Counted from the stretch's first letter, positions 32,109 to 42,137 are shown. The stretch is DNA of 64,000 nucleotides from Rhizorhabdus wittichii RW1 (GCA_000016765.1 CP000699.1:4281501-4345500), one strand, 5' to 3'. Made by a program: numbers and translations. Notes: generated from the sequence alone by a model not told the origin.

Positions 32109-32856
32109 CCTCATCCCCGGTCTTGCGCCGCCGCTCGGTGAACCAGATGCCGATCAGCGCCAGTTCGTAGAGGATGATCAGCGGGACCGCGAGCAGGAGC
32201 TGCGAGCCCACGTCGGGCGGGGTCAGCACCGCCGCGATCGCGAAGGCGCCGACGATCGCGTAGCGCCGCGCGCCGACGAGCTGCTTGCGGGTGACGATCC
32301 CGGCGCGTTCGAGCAGCATCAGCAGCACCGGCAGCAGGAAGGACAGGCCGAAGCCGAACAGGAACTGCATCACGAAGGACAGGTAGTTGCCGACCGCCGG
32401 CAGGGCTTCCTGCTGGACGCCGCCCAGATTGCCCTGGAAGCCGAGCAGGAAATGGAGCGCGACGGGGATCGCGACATAATAAGCGAGCGCGGCCCCCGAC
32501 AGGAACAGGATCGGCGTCGCGAAGATGAAGGGCAGGAGGGCGCGCTTCTCGTTCTTGTAGAGTCCCGGCGCGACGAACTGCCAGATCTGGTTGGCGATGA
32601 CGGGAAAGGCCAGCATCATCGCGGCGAAGAAGGCGACCTTGATCTCGACGAAGAAGGCTTCGAAGATCTGGGTGTAGATCAGCTTGCCCTGGCCCGCGCG
32701 CAGCAGCGGCTGGACGAGGAAGGCGAAGATCGGGCGGGCGAAATAGAGGCAGATGCCGAACGCGACCGCGAGCGCCGCGAATGCCATCAGCAGGCGGCGG
32801 CGCAGTTCCAGGAGATGGTCGAGCAGCGGCGCGCGGCTGTCGTCGATGTCGTTCAT
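32089..32856 (-). CDS. tatC: Sec-independent translocase subunit TatC
   Basis: 255 residues with six membrane helices. Begins DDSRAPLLDHLLELRRRLL (the conserved N-terminal LxELRxR that binds the twin-arginine signal), contains FEAFFVEIKVAFFAAMMLAFP and ENEKRALLPFIFATPILFL-like segments (YKNEKRALLPF), and ends in a basic tail. TatC recognises folded Tat substrates at the inner membrane. The ATG overlaps the tatB stop by 4 bases. Confidence 0.97.
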   Translation of the reverse strand: MNDIDDSRAPLLDHLLELRRRLLMAFAALAVAFGICLYFARPIFAFLVQPLLRAGQGKLIYTQIFEAFFVEIKVAFFAAMMLAFPVIANQIWQFVAPGLYKNEKRALLPFIFATPILFLSGAALAYYVAIPVALHFLLGFQGNLGGVQQEALPAVGNYLSFVMQFLFGFGLSFLLPVLLMLLERAGIVTRKQLVGARRYAIVGAFAIAAVLTPPDVGSQLLLAVPLIILYELALIGIWFTERRRKTGDEEKPETA

Positions 32857-33236
32857 GGCTGTTGCGACGTGGCGGGGCGATCGGGCGGGGTGCCCTCGGC
32901 TGCGGCTTGCGTCGTCGATTCCGTCGAAGTCATCTCCGTGCCGCCGCCGTCCTGCGGCGCGCCGAGCGGCAGCATCTCGCCATCGGCCGGCTGCGGCTGC
33001 GGCGGATGCTCGCGCATGATGCGCTCATTCTCCGCCTTCCACTTCTTTTCCATCTCCTCGAGCTCCGCCTGGCGGATCATCTCGTCGATGCCGGAGCGGA
33101 AATGGCGGGCGACACCGCGCGCGCGGGCCACCCACTGGCCGACGAACCGCATCGCGCGCGGCAGGTCCTTCGGCCCGATGACCACGAGCGCGACGAGCGC
33201 CACGAGCAGCAGTTCGGTGGGGGCGACGTCCAGCAT
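32853..33236 (-). CDS. tatB: Sec-independent translocase subunit TatB
   Basis: 127 residues. One N-terminal membrane helix (PTELLLVALVALVVIGPKDLP) with the conserved GPKDLP, an amphipathic helix (MRFVGQWVARARGVARHFRS), then a charged coiled stretch with LEEMEKKWKAENERIM and a Pro-rich disordered tail. TatB partners TatC in binding signal peptides. Second gene of tatABC. Confidence 0.96.
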   Translation of the reverse strand: MLDVAPTELLLVALVALVVIGPKDLPRAMRFVGQWVARARGVARHFRSGIDEMIRQAELEEMEKKWKAENERIMREHPPQPQPADGEMLPLGAPQDGGGTEMTSTESTTQAAAEGTPPDRPATSQQP

Positions 33237-33265
33237 CGCTTATGGCGCCGAGGGCCTCGAAAGGG

Positions 33266-33523
33266 TCAGTGCTGCGGCCGATCGTCCTGCATCGGCTGGA
33301 GCTTCGGATCGGCGTTCGGCTCGATCGGGGGCTGCTGCTGCAGGCGCGGGGTCGGGCGGGGCTCGGCCGGCTGGGTCGGCTCGTCCTCTTCGGACATGCC
33401 CTTCTTGAAGCTTTTGATGCCCTTGGCGACGTCGCCCATCATGTCCGAAAAGCGGCCCTTGCCGAACAACAGCAGCACGAGGACGCCGACGACGAGCCAA
33501 TGCCAGATGCTCATACTACCCAT
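33266..33523 (-). CDS. tatA: Sec-independent translocase subunit TatA
   Basis: 85 residues. [22 protein letters not shown] is the membrane helix with FGKGR hinge, followed by the amphipathic helix [16 protein letters not shown] and a Pro/Gln-rich acidic tail. TatA forms the variable-size channel. AAGGAG precedes the ATG at 33523; an inner ATG at 33514 is also possible. First of tatABC; 151 bases separate it from scpB, with no further gene seen there. Confidence 0.96.
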   Translation of the reverse strand: MGSMSIWHWLVVGVLVLLLFGKGRFSDMMGDVAKGIKSFKKGMSEEDEPTQPAEPRPTPRLQQQPPIEPNADPKLQPMQDDRPQH

Positions 33524-33674
33524 GGGGAATCTCCTTGATTGGGGTCATTTAGGGCCTGCCCACGGTATCCGCAACGTTCGTTGCGGGCGAAGCGAAGAGG
33601 GAGGACGCGGACGGCGTCCCATGGAGCCTGGCCGTGACGGGACGGTGACGGCCGATCGCCGCGCTGCCGGGCCG

Positions 33675-34262
33675 TCACTCCTCGTCGTCCGGCGCGCCGC
33701 CGGTCTCCATCTGGAGCTGTTCGAAGGCGAGGTCGACCGGATCGAGCAGGCCGGCCGCCTTGAGGTCGGCGATCCCGGGCAGGTCCTTGCGGCTCGACAG
33801 GCCGAAATGGGTCAGGAAGCTCGGCGTGGTCGCATAGAGCAGCGGCCGGCCGGGCGCCTCGCGCCGTCCGGCGGGGCGGATCCATCCCGCCTCCAGCAGC
33901 ACGTCGAGCGTGCCCTTCGATATCTGCACGCCGCGGATCGCCTCGATCTCGGCGCGGCTGACCGGCTCGTGATAGGCGATGATCGCCAGCGTCTCGATCC
34001 CGGCGCGGCTCAGCTTGCGCGGCTCCTCGCGGGTCCGGCGCAGGATATGGGCCATGTCGGCGGCGGTCTGGAAATGCCAGCGGCCGCCGCGCTCGACCAG
34101 CTCGATGCCGCGGCCGGCATAGAGCGCGGCGAGCCGGGGCAGGGCGTCGCCCAGCGCGTCGATGCCGATCACCGTCGACAGCTCGGCCGGGCTCATCGGC
34201 TCCTCCGCCGCGAACAGCGCGGCTTCGAGGGCACGGAGCAGATTGTCGGGTTCCTCGATCAT
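33675..34262 (-). CDS. scpB: Segregation and condensation protein B
   Basis: 195 residues with two winged-helix domains: LLRALEAALFAAEEPMSPAEL at the N-terminus, LSRAGIETLAIIAYHEPVSRAEIE (highly conserved ScpB core) and LLEAGWIRPAGRREAPGRP. ScpB joins ScpA and SMC in the chromosome-condensing complex. The ATG overlaps the scpA stop by 4 bases; order scpA-scpB is the usual one. Confidence 0.96.
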   Translation of the reverse strand: MIEEPDNLLRALEAALFAAEEPMSPAELSTVIGIDALGDALPRLAALYAGRGIELVERGGRWHFQTAADMAHILRRTREEPRKLSRAGIETLAIIAYHEPVSRAEIEAIRGVQISKGTLDVLLEAGWIRPAGRREAPGRPLLYATTPSFLTHFGLSSRKDLPGIADLKAAGLLDPVDLAFEQLQMETGGAPDDEE

Positions 34263-35032
34263 GCCGCCGCGCTCCGCAGCATGAGCGGCGCGAAGGCTTC
34301 ATCCTGTTGCAGCGCGACCCGGCCCTGCCGGGCGAGCTCGAGCGCGGCGAGGAAGCTCGACGCGAGCGCCGAGCGGCGATAGTCGCCCGACGCGCCGGGG
34401 GGCAGGAAGGCCTCCAGGCTGGTCCAGTCGATCACCGCGCCGACCATCATCGACACCCGCTCGATCGCCTGGTCGAGCGTCATCACCGGCCGCCGCTGGA
34501 CGACATGGACCGCCTCCTCGCCGCGCGCGCGGACCGCGCCATAGGCGGAGATCAGGTCGAACAGGCTGGCGTCCCAGGCCGCCTTGCGGACGACCTTCAG
34601 CCCCTCGGGCGTGCCGCGCGCGAACACGTCGCGGCCGAGCCGGTCGCGTCCCATCAGCCGCGCGCCCGCCTCGCGCATCGCCTGCAACCGTTGCAGGCGC
34701 AGTTGCAGCCGCAGCGCCAGCTCCTCGGGGCTCGGCTCGACCTCGGGGTCCTTGGGCAGCAGCAGGCAGGATTTGAGATAGGCGAGCCACGCCGCCATCA
34801 CCAGATAGTCGGCGGCGATCTCCAGCTTGAGCGCCTTGGCGTTGTCGATGAAGGACAGATATTGCTCGGTCAGCGCGAGGATCGATATCCTGGCGAGATC
34901 GACCTTCTGGGCGCGGGCGAGGCTCAGCAGCAGGTCGAGCGGCCCCTCCCAGCCGTCGATGTCGAGCGTCAGCACCTCGTCGGAACGAGCCTCCGCCAGC
35001 GGCAGGTCGAAATTGTCCTCCTCGTCCCCCAT
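34259..35032 (-). CDS. scpA: Segregation and condensation protein A (kleisin)
   Basis: 257 residues. WEGPLDLLLSLARAQKVDLARIS is the hallmark of ScpA, followed by YLVMAAWLAYLKSCLLLP and a C-terminal winged helix (SALASSFLAALELARQGRVAL). It bridges the SMC heads. The gene is 45 bases downstream of nagZ, all on one strand; the link of nagZ with scpAB and tatABC in this order is common in alphaproteobacteria. Confidence 0.96.
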   Translation of the reverse strand: MGDEEDNFDLPLAEARSDEVLTLDIDGWEGPLDLLLSLARAQKVDLARISILALTEQYLSFIDNAKALKLEIAADYLVMAAWLAYLKSCLLLPKDPEVEPSPEELALRLQLRLQRLQAMREAGARLMGRDRLGRDVFARGTPEGLKVVRKAAWDASLFDLISAYGAVRARGEEAVHVVQRRPVMTLDQAIERVSMMVGAVIDWTSLEAFLPPGASGDYRRSALASSFLAALELARQGRVALQQDEAFAPLMLRSAAA

Positions 35033-35077
35033 CGGGCGAGTTAATCAGGATTCGGACGCGTTGGAAACCGTGATCCG

Positions 35078-36100
35078 TCAGGCCGGCAAGATAGCCAGCA
35101 GCGCGTCGCGCTTCGCGATCAGCTGCTCGGCCGGGTTGCCGTCGCGGCGGCCGGCGACGGTCGCCATCGCGCGGTCGAGCCGCGCGCGGGCCTGGTCGCC
35201 GATCGACCCCACCGCGCCCGCGATCGCTTCCATCTCGGCCATGTCGCCCGAACAGTGCAGGGCGATGTCGCACCCCGCCGCCAGCACGCCCGCCGCCCGG
35301 TCGCCGAAGCCGCCGGTCAGCGCGTGCATGCCCAGGTCGTCGGACATCAGCAGCCCGTCGAAGCCGATCCGCCCGCGGATGATCCCGCCGATCACGCTGG
35401 CCGACAGGCTGGCGCATTCGGCGGCGTCCCACGCCGGGTAGACGACGTGCGCGGTCATCGCCATCGGCGCGTCGTTGAGCGCGACGAACGGGGCGAGGTC
35501 GGTTTCCAGCGCCGCGGCATCGGCATCGACGACGGGCAGCTCGACATGGCTGTCGGCCATCGCCCGGCCATGTCCGGGCACATGCTTGACGACGCCGACC
35601 ACGCCGCCGGCGCGCAGGCCCTCGATCACCGCGCGGCCCATCGCCGCGACGCGCAGCGGCTCGGCCCCCAGCGCGCGGTCGCCGATGATGTCGTGCGCGC
35701 CCGGCTGGCGGACGTCGAGCAGCGGCAGGCAGTCGACGGTGATGCCGACCTTGGCGAGCGTCGCCGCGATCGCCTGGGCGTTGTGGCGGGCTGCCTCGAT
35801 CGCGGTCATCGGCGCGATGTCGTAGAGCCGGTCGAACAGCTCGGCCTTGGGGAAGGCCGGCCATTCGGGCGGCTGCATCCGCGCCACCCGCCCGCCTTCC
35901 TGGTCGATCAGGATCGGCAGGTCGTCGCGGCCGGCAATGGCGCGCAGCGCGTCGGTCAGCGCGCGAAGCTGGGCGCGATCGGCGACGTTGCGCTTGAACA
36001 GGATGTAGCCGGCCGGATCGAGATCGCGGAAGAAGCTGCGCTCGGCGTCGGAAAGCTCGGTCCCGGCCATGCCGAGGAACAAGGGCGTCATGGTCGTCAT
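35078..36100 (-). CDS. nagZ: Beta-N-acetylhexosaminidase (peptidoglycan recycling)
   Basis: 340 residues, GH3 family. Key parts: AGYILFKRN, IDQEGGRVARM (substrate pocket), VKHVPGHGRAMADSHVELP (the KHxPGHG loop with the catalytic His, Asp in DSH) and LLMSDDLGMHA. NagZ removes GlcNAc from anhydromuropeptides in the cytoplasm. ATG at 36100 is chosen because the frame upstream reaches into the palindromic repeat; homologues begin near MTPLFLG. Confidence 0.95.
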   Translation of the reverse strand: MTTMTPLFLGMAGTELSDAERSFFRDLDPAGYILFKRNVADRAQLRALTDALRAIAGRDDLPILIDQEGGRVARMQPPEWPAFPKAELFDRLYDIAPMTAIEAARHNAQAIAATLAKVGITVDCLPLLDVRQPGAHDIIGDRALGAEPLRVAAMGRAVIEGLRAGGVVGVVKHVPGHGRAMADSHVELPVVDADAAALETDLAPFVALNDAPMAMTAHVVYPAWDAAECASLSASVIGGIIRGRIGFDGLLMSDDLGMHALTGGFGDRAAGVLAAGCDIALHCSGDMAEMEAIAGAVGSIGDQARARLDRAMATVAGRRDGNPAEQLIAKRDALLAILPA

Positions 36101-36111
36101 CCCCCAACAAC

Positions 36112-36193
36112 GTCGTCCCGGCGGAGGCCGGGATCTCAGGAGGCTCACGCGCTGCGCTGCTCCCGAGACCCCGGCCTCCGCCGGGGTGACGGA
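36112..36193. repeat. Imperfect inverted repeat between the SPOR gene and nagZ
   Basis: GTCGTCCCGGCGGAGGCCGG with GATCTCAGGAG (36112-36142) faces CTCCCGAGACCCCGGCCTCC with GCCGGGGTGAC (36160-36190). Same arm sequence as the repeat at 14599-14686; together they define one dispersed family. It lies in the 99-base gap after the SPOR gene stop. Confidence 0.78.
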
Positions 36194-36199
36194 TTCATC

Positions 36200-36994
36200 C
36201 TATCCGATCACCGAGCAGCTTTCGCCCGCGGTCTTGAGCCGGCGGCAGATGTCGCCCGCATTGCCGCCATTGGCGCGCAGCCGATAGAGTGTCTTGTCGC
36301 CCGACTGCACCGGCACCACCGACTGGGTGAGGCTCGACAGGAAGGAGAAGCGGCCCGACAGCGTCTTCCACGCCGCATTGGCCTTGGCCTGGCTGGAGAA
36401 GGCGCCGAGCTGCACCATCGATCCGCCCGATGCCGGCGCGGGGGCGGGGGCCGCCGCCGCTGCCGCCGGCTTGGGCGCGGGCTTCGCCTCGGCGGGCTTG
36501 GCCGCCTGCCGGGCGAGCGCCTGGTCGACGGTCGGGGTCGGCTTCGGCGCCGCCGGTTTCGCCGGGGCGGGGGCGGAGCTGGACGGCGGGATGGCGGCGG
36601 TCCGCACCGGCGCCTCGGGGTGCGGGCGATCGATGTTGACCGGCGTCTCGGCCGCGCCGCTGGTGTCGATCACGCTCTCGACCTCATTGCCCTTGCTGGC
36701 GCTGTAGACGATCTCGTCCTCGCCGACCGGGGCGGTGGTCTCGCCGGGGCGCTCCTTGTAATAGGCGTCGGGCGCCTTGATCAGCGCGCCTTCGCCCGAG
36801 GTCGCCTTGTCGTTGCCGCGCAGCCAGAAATAGCCGCCGACAACCAGCGCCAGCAGCATCAGCGCCGCGACCAGCCAGACGATCAGCCGGCCGGTGCCGA
36901 CGCCGCTCTCCTCATATTCCTCCTCGACCGGTTCGAGCCACGGCAGGCGGTCCTCGTCCTGGGGACCGAGCCTGTCGCGCGAATAATCGGTCAT
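36200..36994 (-). CDS. SPOR-domain membrane protein
   Basis: 264 residues: acidic cytoplasmic start (TDYSRDRLGPQDEDRLPWLE), one membrane helix (GRLIVWLVAALMLLALVVGGYF), a long Pro/Ala/Lys-rich periplasmic linker, and a C-terminal SPOR domain (GGSMVQLGAFSSQAKANAAW, LYRLRANGGNAGDICRRLK). SPOR domains bind denuded glycan at the division septum, so a division or cell-envelope role is likely. The ATG overlaps the argS stop by one base (TAATG). A homologue of this argS-SPOR-nagZ-scpAB order is common in the group. Confidence 0.9.
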   Translation of the reverse strand: MTDYSRDRLGPQDEDRLPWLEPVEEEYEESGVGTGRLIVWLVAALMLLALVVGGYFWLRGNDKATSGEGALIKAPDAYYKERPGETTAPVGEDEIVYSASKGNEVESVIDTSGAAETPVNIDRPHPEAPVRTAAIPPSSSAPAPAKPAAPKPTPTVDQALARQAAKPAEAKPAPKPAAAAAAPAPAPASGGSMVQLGAFSSQAKANAAWKTLSGRFSFLSSLTQSVVPVQSGDKTLYRLRANGGNAGDICRRLKTAGESCSVIG

Positions 36995-38724
36995 TACTGC
37001 ATCTCCTCCGCAGCGGTGACGCCCATGACGCCGAGACCATTGCGGATAATCTGCCCGATCGCATCGCTGAGCGCCAGACGGGCGCGCGTGATTTCGGGCT
37101 TGTCGGAGAGCAGGAAGCGACGGGCCGGGTCGTCGTTGCCCCGGTTCCACAGCGCATGGAACATCGCCGCCAGGTCATAGAGGTAGAAGGCGATGCGATG
37201 CGGCTCGTGCGCCTGCGCCGCGCCCTCGACGATCCGGGGGAATTGCGCGGCGAGCTTGACCAGCGCCAGCTCCTCGGCGTCGAGCAGGGAAAGGTCCGCC
37301 GCCGGGGCCAGGTCGATCCCCGCCTCGGCCGCGCGCCGGTGCAGCGAGCGGCCCCGCGCATGGGCGTACTGGACGTAGAAGACCGGATTGTCCTTCGACG
37401 CCTCGACCACCTTGGCGAAGTCGAAGTCCATCTGCGCGTCGGCCTTGCGGGTCAGCATGGTGAAGCGGACGACGTCCTTGCCCACCTCGCGCACCACGTC
37501 GGCCAGCGTCACGAAGCTGCCCGAGCGCTTCGACATCTTCACCGGCTCGCCGCCGCGCAGCAGGCGGACCATCTGGACCAGCTTGACGTCGAACGCGACC
37601 TTGCCGCCGGTCAGCGCCTGGACGGCGGCCTTGATCCGCTTGACGGTGCCGGCATGGTCGGCGCCCCAGATGTCGATCAGCATGTCGGCCGTCTCGGCCT
37701 TCTGCGCATGATAGGCGAGGTCGGTGCCGAAATAGGTCAGCCCGCCGTCCGACTTGCGGACCGGCCGGTCGCTGTCGTCGCCGAAGGCGGTCGCCTTGAA
37801 CAGCGTCATCTCGGTCGGTTCCCAGTCGTCGGGAAGCTCGCCCTTGGGCGGTTCGAGCGTGCCTTCGTAGACCAGCCCCTCGCCGCGCAGCCGATCGAGC
37901 GCGACGTCGACCTTGCCGGCCTTCTGGACGGCGGCCTCGGACGCGAAGACCTCATGCTCGATGCCGAGCAGCGCCAGGTCGGCGCGGATCATGTCCATCA
38001 TCGCCGCGACCGTCTTCTCGCGGAACAGGTCGAGCCACGCGCTCTCGGGCTTGCCGACATAGGCGTCGCCGAACTCGGCGGCGAGCGCCTGGCCGATCGG
38101 GATCAGATAGTCGCCCGGATAGAAGCCCTCGGGAATCTCGATCGTCTCGCCCAGCGCCTCGCGGTAGCGCAGGTGCGCCGAGCGGGCGAGCGTCTGCACC
38201 TGCGCGCCGGCGTCGTTGACATAATATTCGCGGGTGACGGCATAGCCGGCGAACTCCAGCAGCGCGGCGAGCGCGTCGCCGACGACGGCGCCGCGGCAAT
38301 GGCCCATGTGCATCGGCCCGGTCGGGTTGGCCGAGACATATTCGACGTTGACCCGCGTGCCCCGGCCGGTGGCGGTGCGGCCATAGTCGCCGCCCGAGGA
38401 GAGGATGCCGGCCAGCTCGTCGCGCCAGCTCTGCTCGGTCAGGCGGACGTTGATGAAGCCGGGGCCGGCCACCTCGGCGCTCGCGATCTCGGGCAGCGCG
38501 GCGAGCTTCGGCACGATCAGTTCGGCCAGCGCGCGCGGATTGGTGCCGGCGGGCTTGGCCAGCACCATCGCCGCGTTGGTGGCGAGGTCGCCATGCGCGG
38601 GATCGCGCGGCGGCTCGACCGCGACATTCCGTCGATCGAGGCCGGCGGGCAGCGCGCCGCTGGCCTGGAGGTCGTCGAGGATGGCGCCGATCCGGTCGGC
38701 GAAGCTGGCATAGAGCGTGGTCAA
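36994..38724 (-). CDS. argS: Arginyl-tRNA synthetase
   Basis: 576 residues, class I. Motifs: [21 protein letters not shown] (HIGH equivalent HMGH), [19 protein letters not shown], and [10 protein letters not shown] (KMSKS equivalent), then a helical anticodon-binding end ([14 protein letters not shown]). The protein starts with TTG at 38724: no ATG or GTG is available in frame before the conserved LYASFADRI. This gives a weak start for an essential gene, a small oddity. First gene of the argS-SPOR pair. Confidence 0.96.
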   Translation of the reverse strand: MTTLYASFADRIGAILDDLQASGALPAGLDRRNVAVEPPRDPAHGDLATNAAMVLAKPAGTNPRALAELIVPKLAALPEIASAEVAGPGFINVRLTEQSWRDELAGILSSGGDYGRTATGRGTRVNVEYVSANPTGPMHMGHCRGAVVGDALAALLEFAGYAVTREYYVNDAGAQVQTLARSAHLRYREALGETIEIPEGFYPGDYLIPIGQALAAEFGDAYVGKPESAWLDLFREKTVAAMMDMIRADLALLGIEHEVFASEAAVQKAGKVDVALDRLRGEGLVYEGTLEPPKGELPDDWEPTEMTLFKATAFGDDSDRPVRKSDGGLTYFGTDLAYHAQKAETADMLIDIWGADHAGTVKRIKAAVQALTGGKVAFDVKLVQMVRLLRGGEPVKMSKRSGSFVTLADVVREVGKDVVRFTMLTRKADAQMDFDFAKVVEASKDNPVFYVQYAHARGRSLHRRAAEAGIDLAPAADLSLLDAEELALVKLAAQFPRIVEGAAQAHEPHRIAFYLYDLAAMFHALWNRGNDDPARRFLLSDKPEITRARLALSDAIGQIIRNGLGVMGVTAAEEMQ

Positions 38725-38838
38725 GGCGAAATCCGCTGGAATGGAAGGAATGGTGCGTCGCCATAAAGCGATTTCGATGCGGGTGGAACCCGCAGGCTCG
38801 GAAATCGCGTCAAGCGACCATGGATAGGAAGAGAAAGG

Positions 38839-40689
38839 TCAGCCCTTCGTCTTCTTGCCGCCTTCGGCCTGGCTGTAGACCGCGACCGAGGGGGCGATCG
38901 GATCGAGCCGTACCCAGAGCGTGATCGCCAGCGCGGCCGCCAGCGCGGCGGCCGGTATCCAGCGCGGCGTCCGCTCGGGCAGCAGCGGCAGGAGCAGCGG
39001 CATCGCCGCGAACAGCAGGACGATCATCACCGCCGGCAACTCGGCGCCGATGCCGAGGAAGATGAAGTGCGCCTGGGTCAGCAGATGGCCGACGCCTGCC
39101 GCCGCGCAGGTCGCGGTCAGCGCCAGCGCCGCGCCCCGTGGCAGCCAGGCCCGGCCGGCCAGCGCGACCGCGCCGAGCAGCAGCGGCCATTGCAGCAGCG
39201 GGCCCGCGGTCGGCTGGGTCGCCTGGACGGCCGTCGCCGCAAGCAGCAGCAGGAGGATCGCGGCGGTCGGCGCCTCGCCGTCGTCGGCGGGCAGGAAGAA
39301 GGCGGCGGCCATGGCGAGCAGCGCGAGCGGAATCACCGCGACGATCGCGCCGCCGGTCAGCAGCCCGACCCACATCAGCGCCATGGCGGGCCCGATCGCG
39401 ACCATGCGCGGGTCGGTCCGGCGGAAGAGCGGCAGCAGCAGGAGCAGCGCCGCGACGAGCAGTCCGGCGACCGTCTCCAGCCGGGGCAGGGCGGCGAGCC
39501 GGTCGTAATAATTGGCGTCGCCGCTGCCCGACACGGCGTTGTAGACGGTTAGCAGCAGCGCGCCGTGGAGCAGGATCGCCGCCACCAGCACCGCCGCCCC
39601 ACCGACCGTCCGAAGCGCCGGCCGCCGGCGCCACCAGGCCGCGCCGACCAGCGCGGACGAGACGATCAGCAGGCCCCAGCCCGCCGCCGCCGGATAGACG
39701 ATCGTCATCCGGCCGAGCAGGTCGGCGAAGGCGGCGTTGTCGGACCGGGCGGGCAGCTCCGGCGCGAAGGCCAGCGCGGCGGCGAGCGCCAGCGCCTGGT
39801 CGCCCATGTCCTGCACCGATCCGGGATCGACCACCGCCGGGGTCGCCAGCGGCGAATGATAGGCGAAGGCGCGATCGAGCGTCGCGAGGTTGAAGCCGGG
39901 GATGCCCTTGCGCTTGGCGACCGTATAATCGGTGTAGTTGGGCATCAGGTCGTAGATCAGCACCGCCAGCGAATTGGTCGCGGGGCGGGCGACCCGTTCG
40001 GCATAGAGGCGCATCATCTCGCCATTGCCGGACCCGGTCTCGAACATGTTGGCGCGGCCGGCGGCGCCGCGCGCCTCCATGTTGACGATCGCGCCGACAT
40101 GGGCGGCCAGGGGATGCGGCGGCGCGCCATCGCCGAAAAAGGCCTTCGCGCCGTTGAGGCCCAGCTCCTCGCTGTCGGTGAACAGCAGGATGACGTCGCG
40201 CTCGGTCCGGCCCTGGACGCGCAGGGCGCGGGCGACCTCCAGCGCGGCGGCGACGCCCATCGCATCGTCGGCGGCGCCCGGCGATCCCCAGACGCTGTCG
40301 TGATGCGCCATCAGCAGCAGCGCGGGCTTGCTGCCGTCGCGGCCCGGGAACAGGCCGATCAGGTTGCGGCCGGTCACCGCCGTCTCGGTCCGCCCGCTCC
40401 ATTTGCCGAGCCGGTCGAGCGTCTTGCGGTCGAGCGGGACGGGCTGCTCCGAAACCTCGGCGCCCAATGTCCGCAGCCGCGCCGACAGATAGGCGATGCC
40501 GCGCGCATGGCCGTCCGATCCGATCGGGCGCGGCGTCCGGCTCAGCGCCTCGATATCGGCGAAGGCGCGGGCGGCGGAGAAGGCGACGGCCGGCGCATCG
40601 GCCCCACGCGGCGTCGGGGGGACCGCCGCGACGATCGCCCAGATGAGGGCGGCGGCGAGGGCGGCGACGAGCGCGATCGTGCGATGCAT
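38839..40689 (-). CDS. M28-family metallopeptidase with C-terminal membrane domain
   Basis: 616 residues. A signal anchor (IALVAALAAALIWAIVAAVPP) precedes an M28 aminopeptidase domain with zinc ligands in LMAHHDSVWGSPGAADDAMG (His, Asp) and LLFTDSEELGLNGAKAF (Glu pair), AIVNMEARGAAG (Asp-equivalent Glu). The second half has about eight hydrophobic helices, a layout like ER metallopeptidase 1. Substrate unknown. ATG at 40689 overlaps the stop of the dGTPase gene by one base. The 114 bases after the gene towards argS hold a small 6-bp hairpin and nothing else noted. Confidence 0.88.
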   Translation of the reverse strand: MHRTIALVAALAAALIWAIVAAVPPTPRGADAPAVAFSAARAFADIEALSRTPRPIGSDGHARGIAYLSARLRTLGAEVSEQPVPLDRKTLDRLGKWSGRTETAVTGRNLIGLFPGRDGSKPALLLMAHHDSVWGSPGAADDAMGVAAALEVARALRVQGRTERDVILLFTDSEELGLNGAKAFFGDGAPPHPLAAHVGAIVNMEARGAAGRANMFETGSGNGEMMRLYAERVARPATNSLAVLIYDLMPNYTDYTVAKRKGIPGFNLATLDRAFAYHSPLATPAVVDPGSVQDMGDQALALAAALAFAPELPARSDNAAFADLLGRMTIVYPAAAGWGLLIVSSALVGAAWWRRRPALRTVGGAAVLVAAILLHGALLLTVYNAVSGSGDANYYDRLAALPRLETVAGLLVAALLLLLPLFRRTDPRMVAIGPAMALMWVGLLTGGAIVAVIPLALLAMAAAFFLPADDGEAPTAAILLLLLAATAVQATQPTAGPLLQWPLLLGAVALAGRAWLPRGAALALTATCAAAGVGHLLTQAHFIFLGIGAELPAVMIVLLFAAMPLLLPLLPERTPRWIPAAALAAALAITLWVRLDPIAPSVAVYSQAEGGKKTKG

Positions 40690-41852
40690 CAGAAACCCTC
40701 GATCGATATGGGCCCCACCAGCTCCTCGTAGCGGGACAGCGCGTAGCGATCGGTCATCCCGGCGATGAAGTCGCCGATGTGCCGGGTGAGGGCGGGCTCG
40801 GCGGCGGGCAGGCTCTCCCGCCATTTGTCCGGCATCAGGGCGGGATCGGCCTTGTAGACCGCCGCCAGCCCCGCGATCACCTCGGCCATGCGCGCGGCGA
40901 TGTCGATCTGCTGCGGATGGTGGTAGAGATTGGCGTACATGAAGCGGGTCAGCGCCTTCTCGCGCGCCGCCATCGCCTCGGAGAAGCCGATCAGCGGCCG
41001 GCCCGCCGCGCGGACCGCCTCGACCGACCGGGGCGCGGCCTCGTCGAGCCGGCGGCGGCTCTCGTCGAGCAGGTCGTTGACCATGCAGCCGATCTGCTCG
41101 CGCACCAGCTCGCCGACCAGCCGCTCGGTCGGAACGTCGGGATAGCGGGCGCGGACCCTGTCCCAGTTCGACCGGATCAGCGGTTCCTCCAGCACATGCT
41201 CCAGCGTCAGCAGTCCGGCGCGGACGCCGTCGTCGATGTCGTGATTGTCATAGGCGATGTCGTCGGCGAGCGCCGCGACCTGCGCCTCGGCCCCCGCCCA
41301 GCTGTCGAGGTCGAGCGGCCATTGGTCGTCGATCTCGGCCATCGCCCAGGTCCGCCGCCGCACCGGGCCGTTATGCTTGGCGAGCCCTTCGAGCGTCTCC
41401 CAACTCAGGTTGAGTCCCTCATGGGAAGGGTAGGGGGAATCGAGCCGCGTCAGCATCCGCAGCGTATGCGCGTTGTGATCGAAGCCGCCGGCATCGGCCA
41501 TCGCCGCCTGCAGCGCTTCCTCGCCGGCATGGCCGAAGGGCGGGTGGCCGATGTCGTGGCCCAGGCACAGCGCCTCGGTCAGGTCCTCGTTGAGGCCGAG
41601 CGCGCGGGCGATGGTGCGGCCGATCTGCGCGACCTCCAGGCTGTGGGTCAGCCGGACGCGATAATGGTCGCCATCGGGGGCGACGAACACCTGCGTCTTG
41701 TGGCGCAGGCGGCGGAAGCTGATCGAATGGATGATGCGGTCGCGGTCGCGCTGGAAGGCGTCGCGCGGGCCGCGCGTCTCGCCCCCGCCCTGCTGGTGGA
41801 AGCGGCCACGGCTGCGGGCGGGATCGGAGGCATAGGGAGCGAGCGTCGACAT
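40689..41852 (-). CDS. dgt: dGTP triphosphohydrolase-like HD protein
   Basis: 387 residues. Pattern of the dNTPase family: [37 protein letters not shown] (first His), [20 protein letters not shown] (HD plus His pair) and [16 protein letters not shown] (final Asp). All metal ligands are present. The family hydrolyses dNTPs to nucleosides and triphosphate and adjusts nucleotide pools. Alphaproteobacterial members are often called deoxyguanosinetriphosphate triphosphohydrolase-like; true specificity is not deducible. Confidence 0.93.
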   Translation of the reverse strand: MSTLAPYASDPARSRGRFHQQGGGETRGPRDAFQRDRDRIIHSISFRRLRHKTQVFVAPDGDHYRVRLTHSLEVAQIGRTIARALGLNEDLTEALCLGHDIGHPPFGHAGEEALQAAMADAGGFDHNAHTLRMLTRLDSPYPSHEGLNLSWETLEGLAKHNGPVRRRTWAMAEIDDQWPLDLDSWAGAEAQVAALADDIAYDNHDIDDGVRAGLLTLEHVLEEPLIRSNWDRVRARYPDVPTERLVGELVREQIGCMVNDLLDESRRRLDEAAPRSVEAVRAAGRPLIGFSEAMAAREKALTRFMYANLYHHPQQIDIAARMAEVIAGLAAVYKADPALMPDKWRESLPAAEPALTRHIGDFIAGMTDRYALSRYEELVGPISIEGF

Positions 41853-41888
41853 CGGTCCCGTGATGGCCGACCGCGCCGGCCAAGTCGA

Positions 41889-42137
41889 CTATCTTGTCTC
41901 GGGCCCCGCGGCGGGCGGCGTATCGGCGGCGCCGGCGGTCCGGGCGCGCGCGGCCTGCTCGACGTTCATCAGCATGATCGGCAGCAGCCCGCGCCAGCCC
42001 TCTCCCTCGATCTCCATCTCGGGATAGAGGCGCGCGACCGGCGGCGCCTTATCCGCCGGCAGCACCGGCCGGCCCCGCACCGCGAACGCGGGTTGGGCGG
42101 CGAGCAACAGCAGGGCGGCAACGGGCAGGCGGGTCAT
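41889..42137 (-). CDS. Small exported protein of unknown function
   Basis: 82 residues: signal peptide (MTRLPVAALLLLAAQPAFA) and a short mature part with PVARLYPEMEIEGEGWRGLL and IMLMNVEQAARARTAG. I do not recognise the family. It lies 37 bases upstream of the dGTPase-like gene on the same strand and may be cotranscribed. The start at 42137 is chosen for the signal peptide; the frame is open to 42305. Confidence 0.55.
   Translation of the reverse strand: MTRLPVAALLLLAAQPAFAVRGRPVLPADKAPPVARLYPEMEIEGEGWRGLLPIMLMNVEQAARARTAGAADTPPAAGPETR

Noticed and set aside
34299-36110. Very long alternative-frame ORFs antisense or out of frame to scpA-nagZ, ftsZ, M28 and others
   Set aside because: High GC produces long open shadows; they are Arg/Ala/Pro-rich with no recognisable motif, and the overlapping frames hold clear conserved proteins.
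38770-38800. Terminator between the M28 and argS genes
   Set aside because: Only a 6-bp GCGGGT/ACCCGC hairpin without a T run; too weak to list as a terminator.
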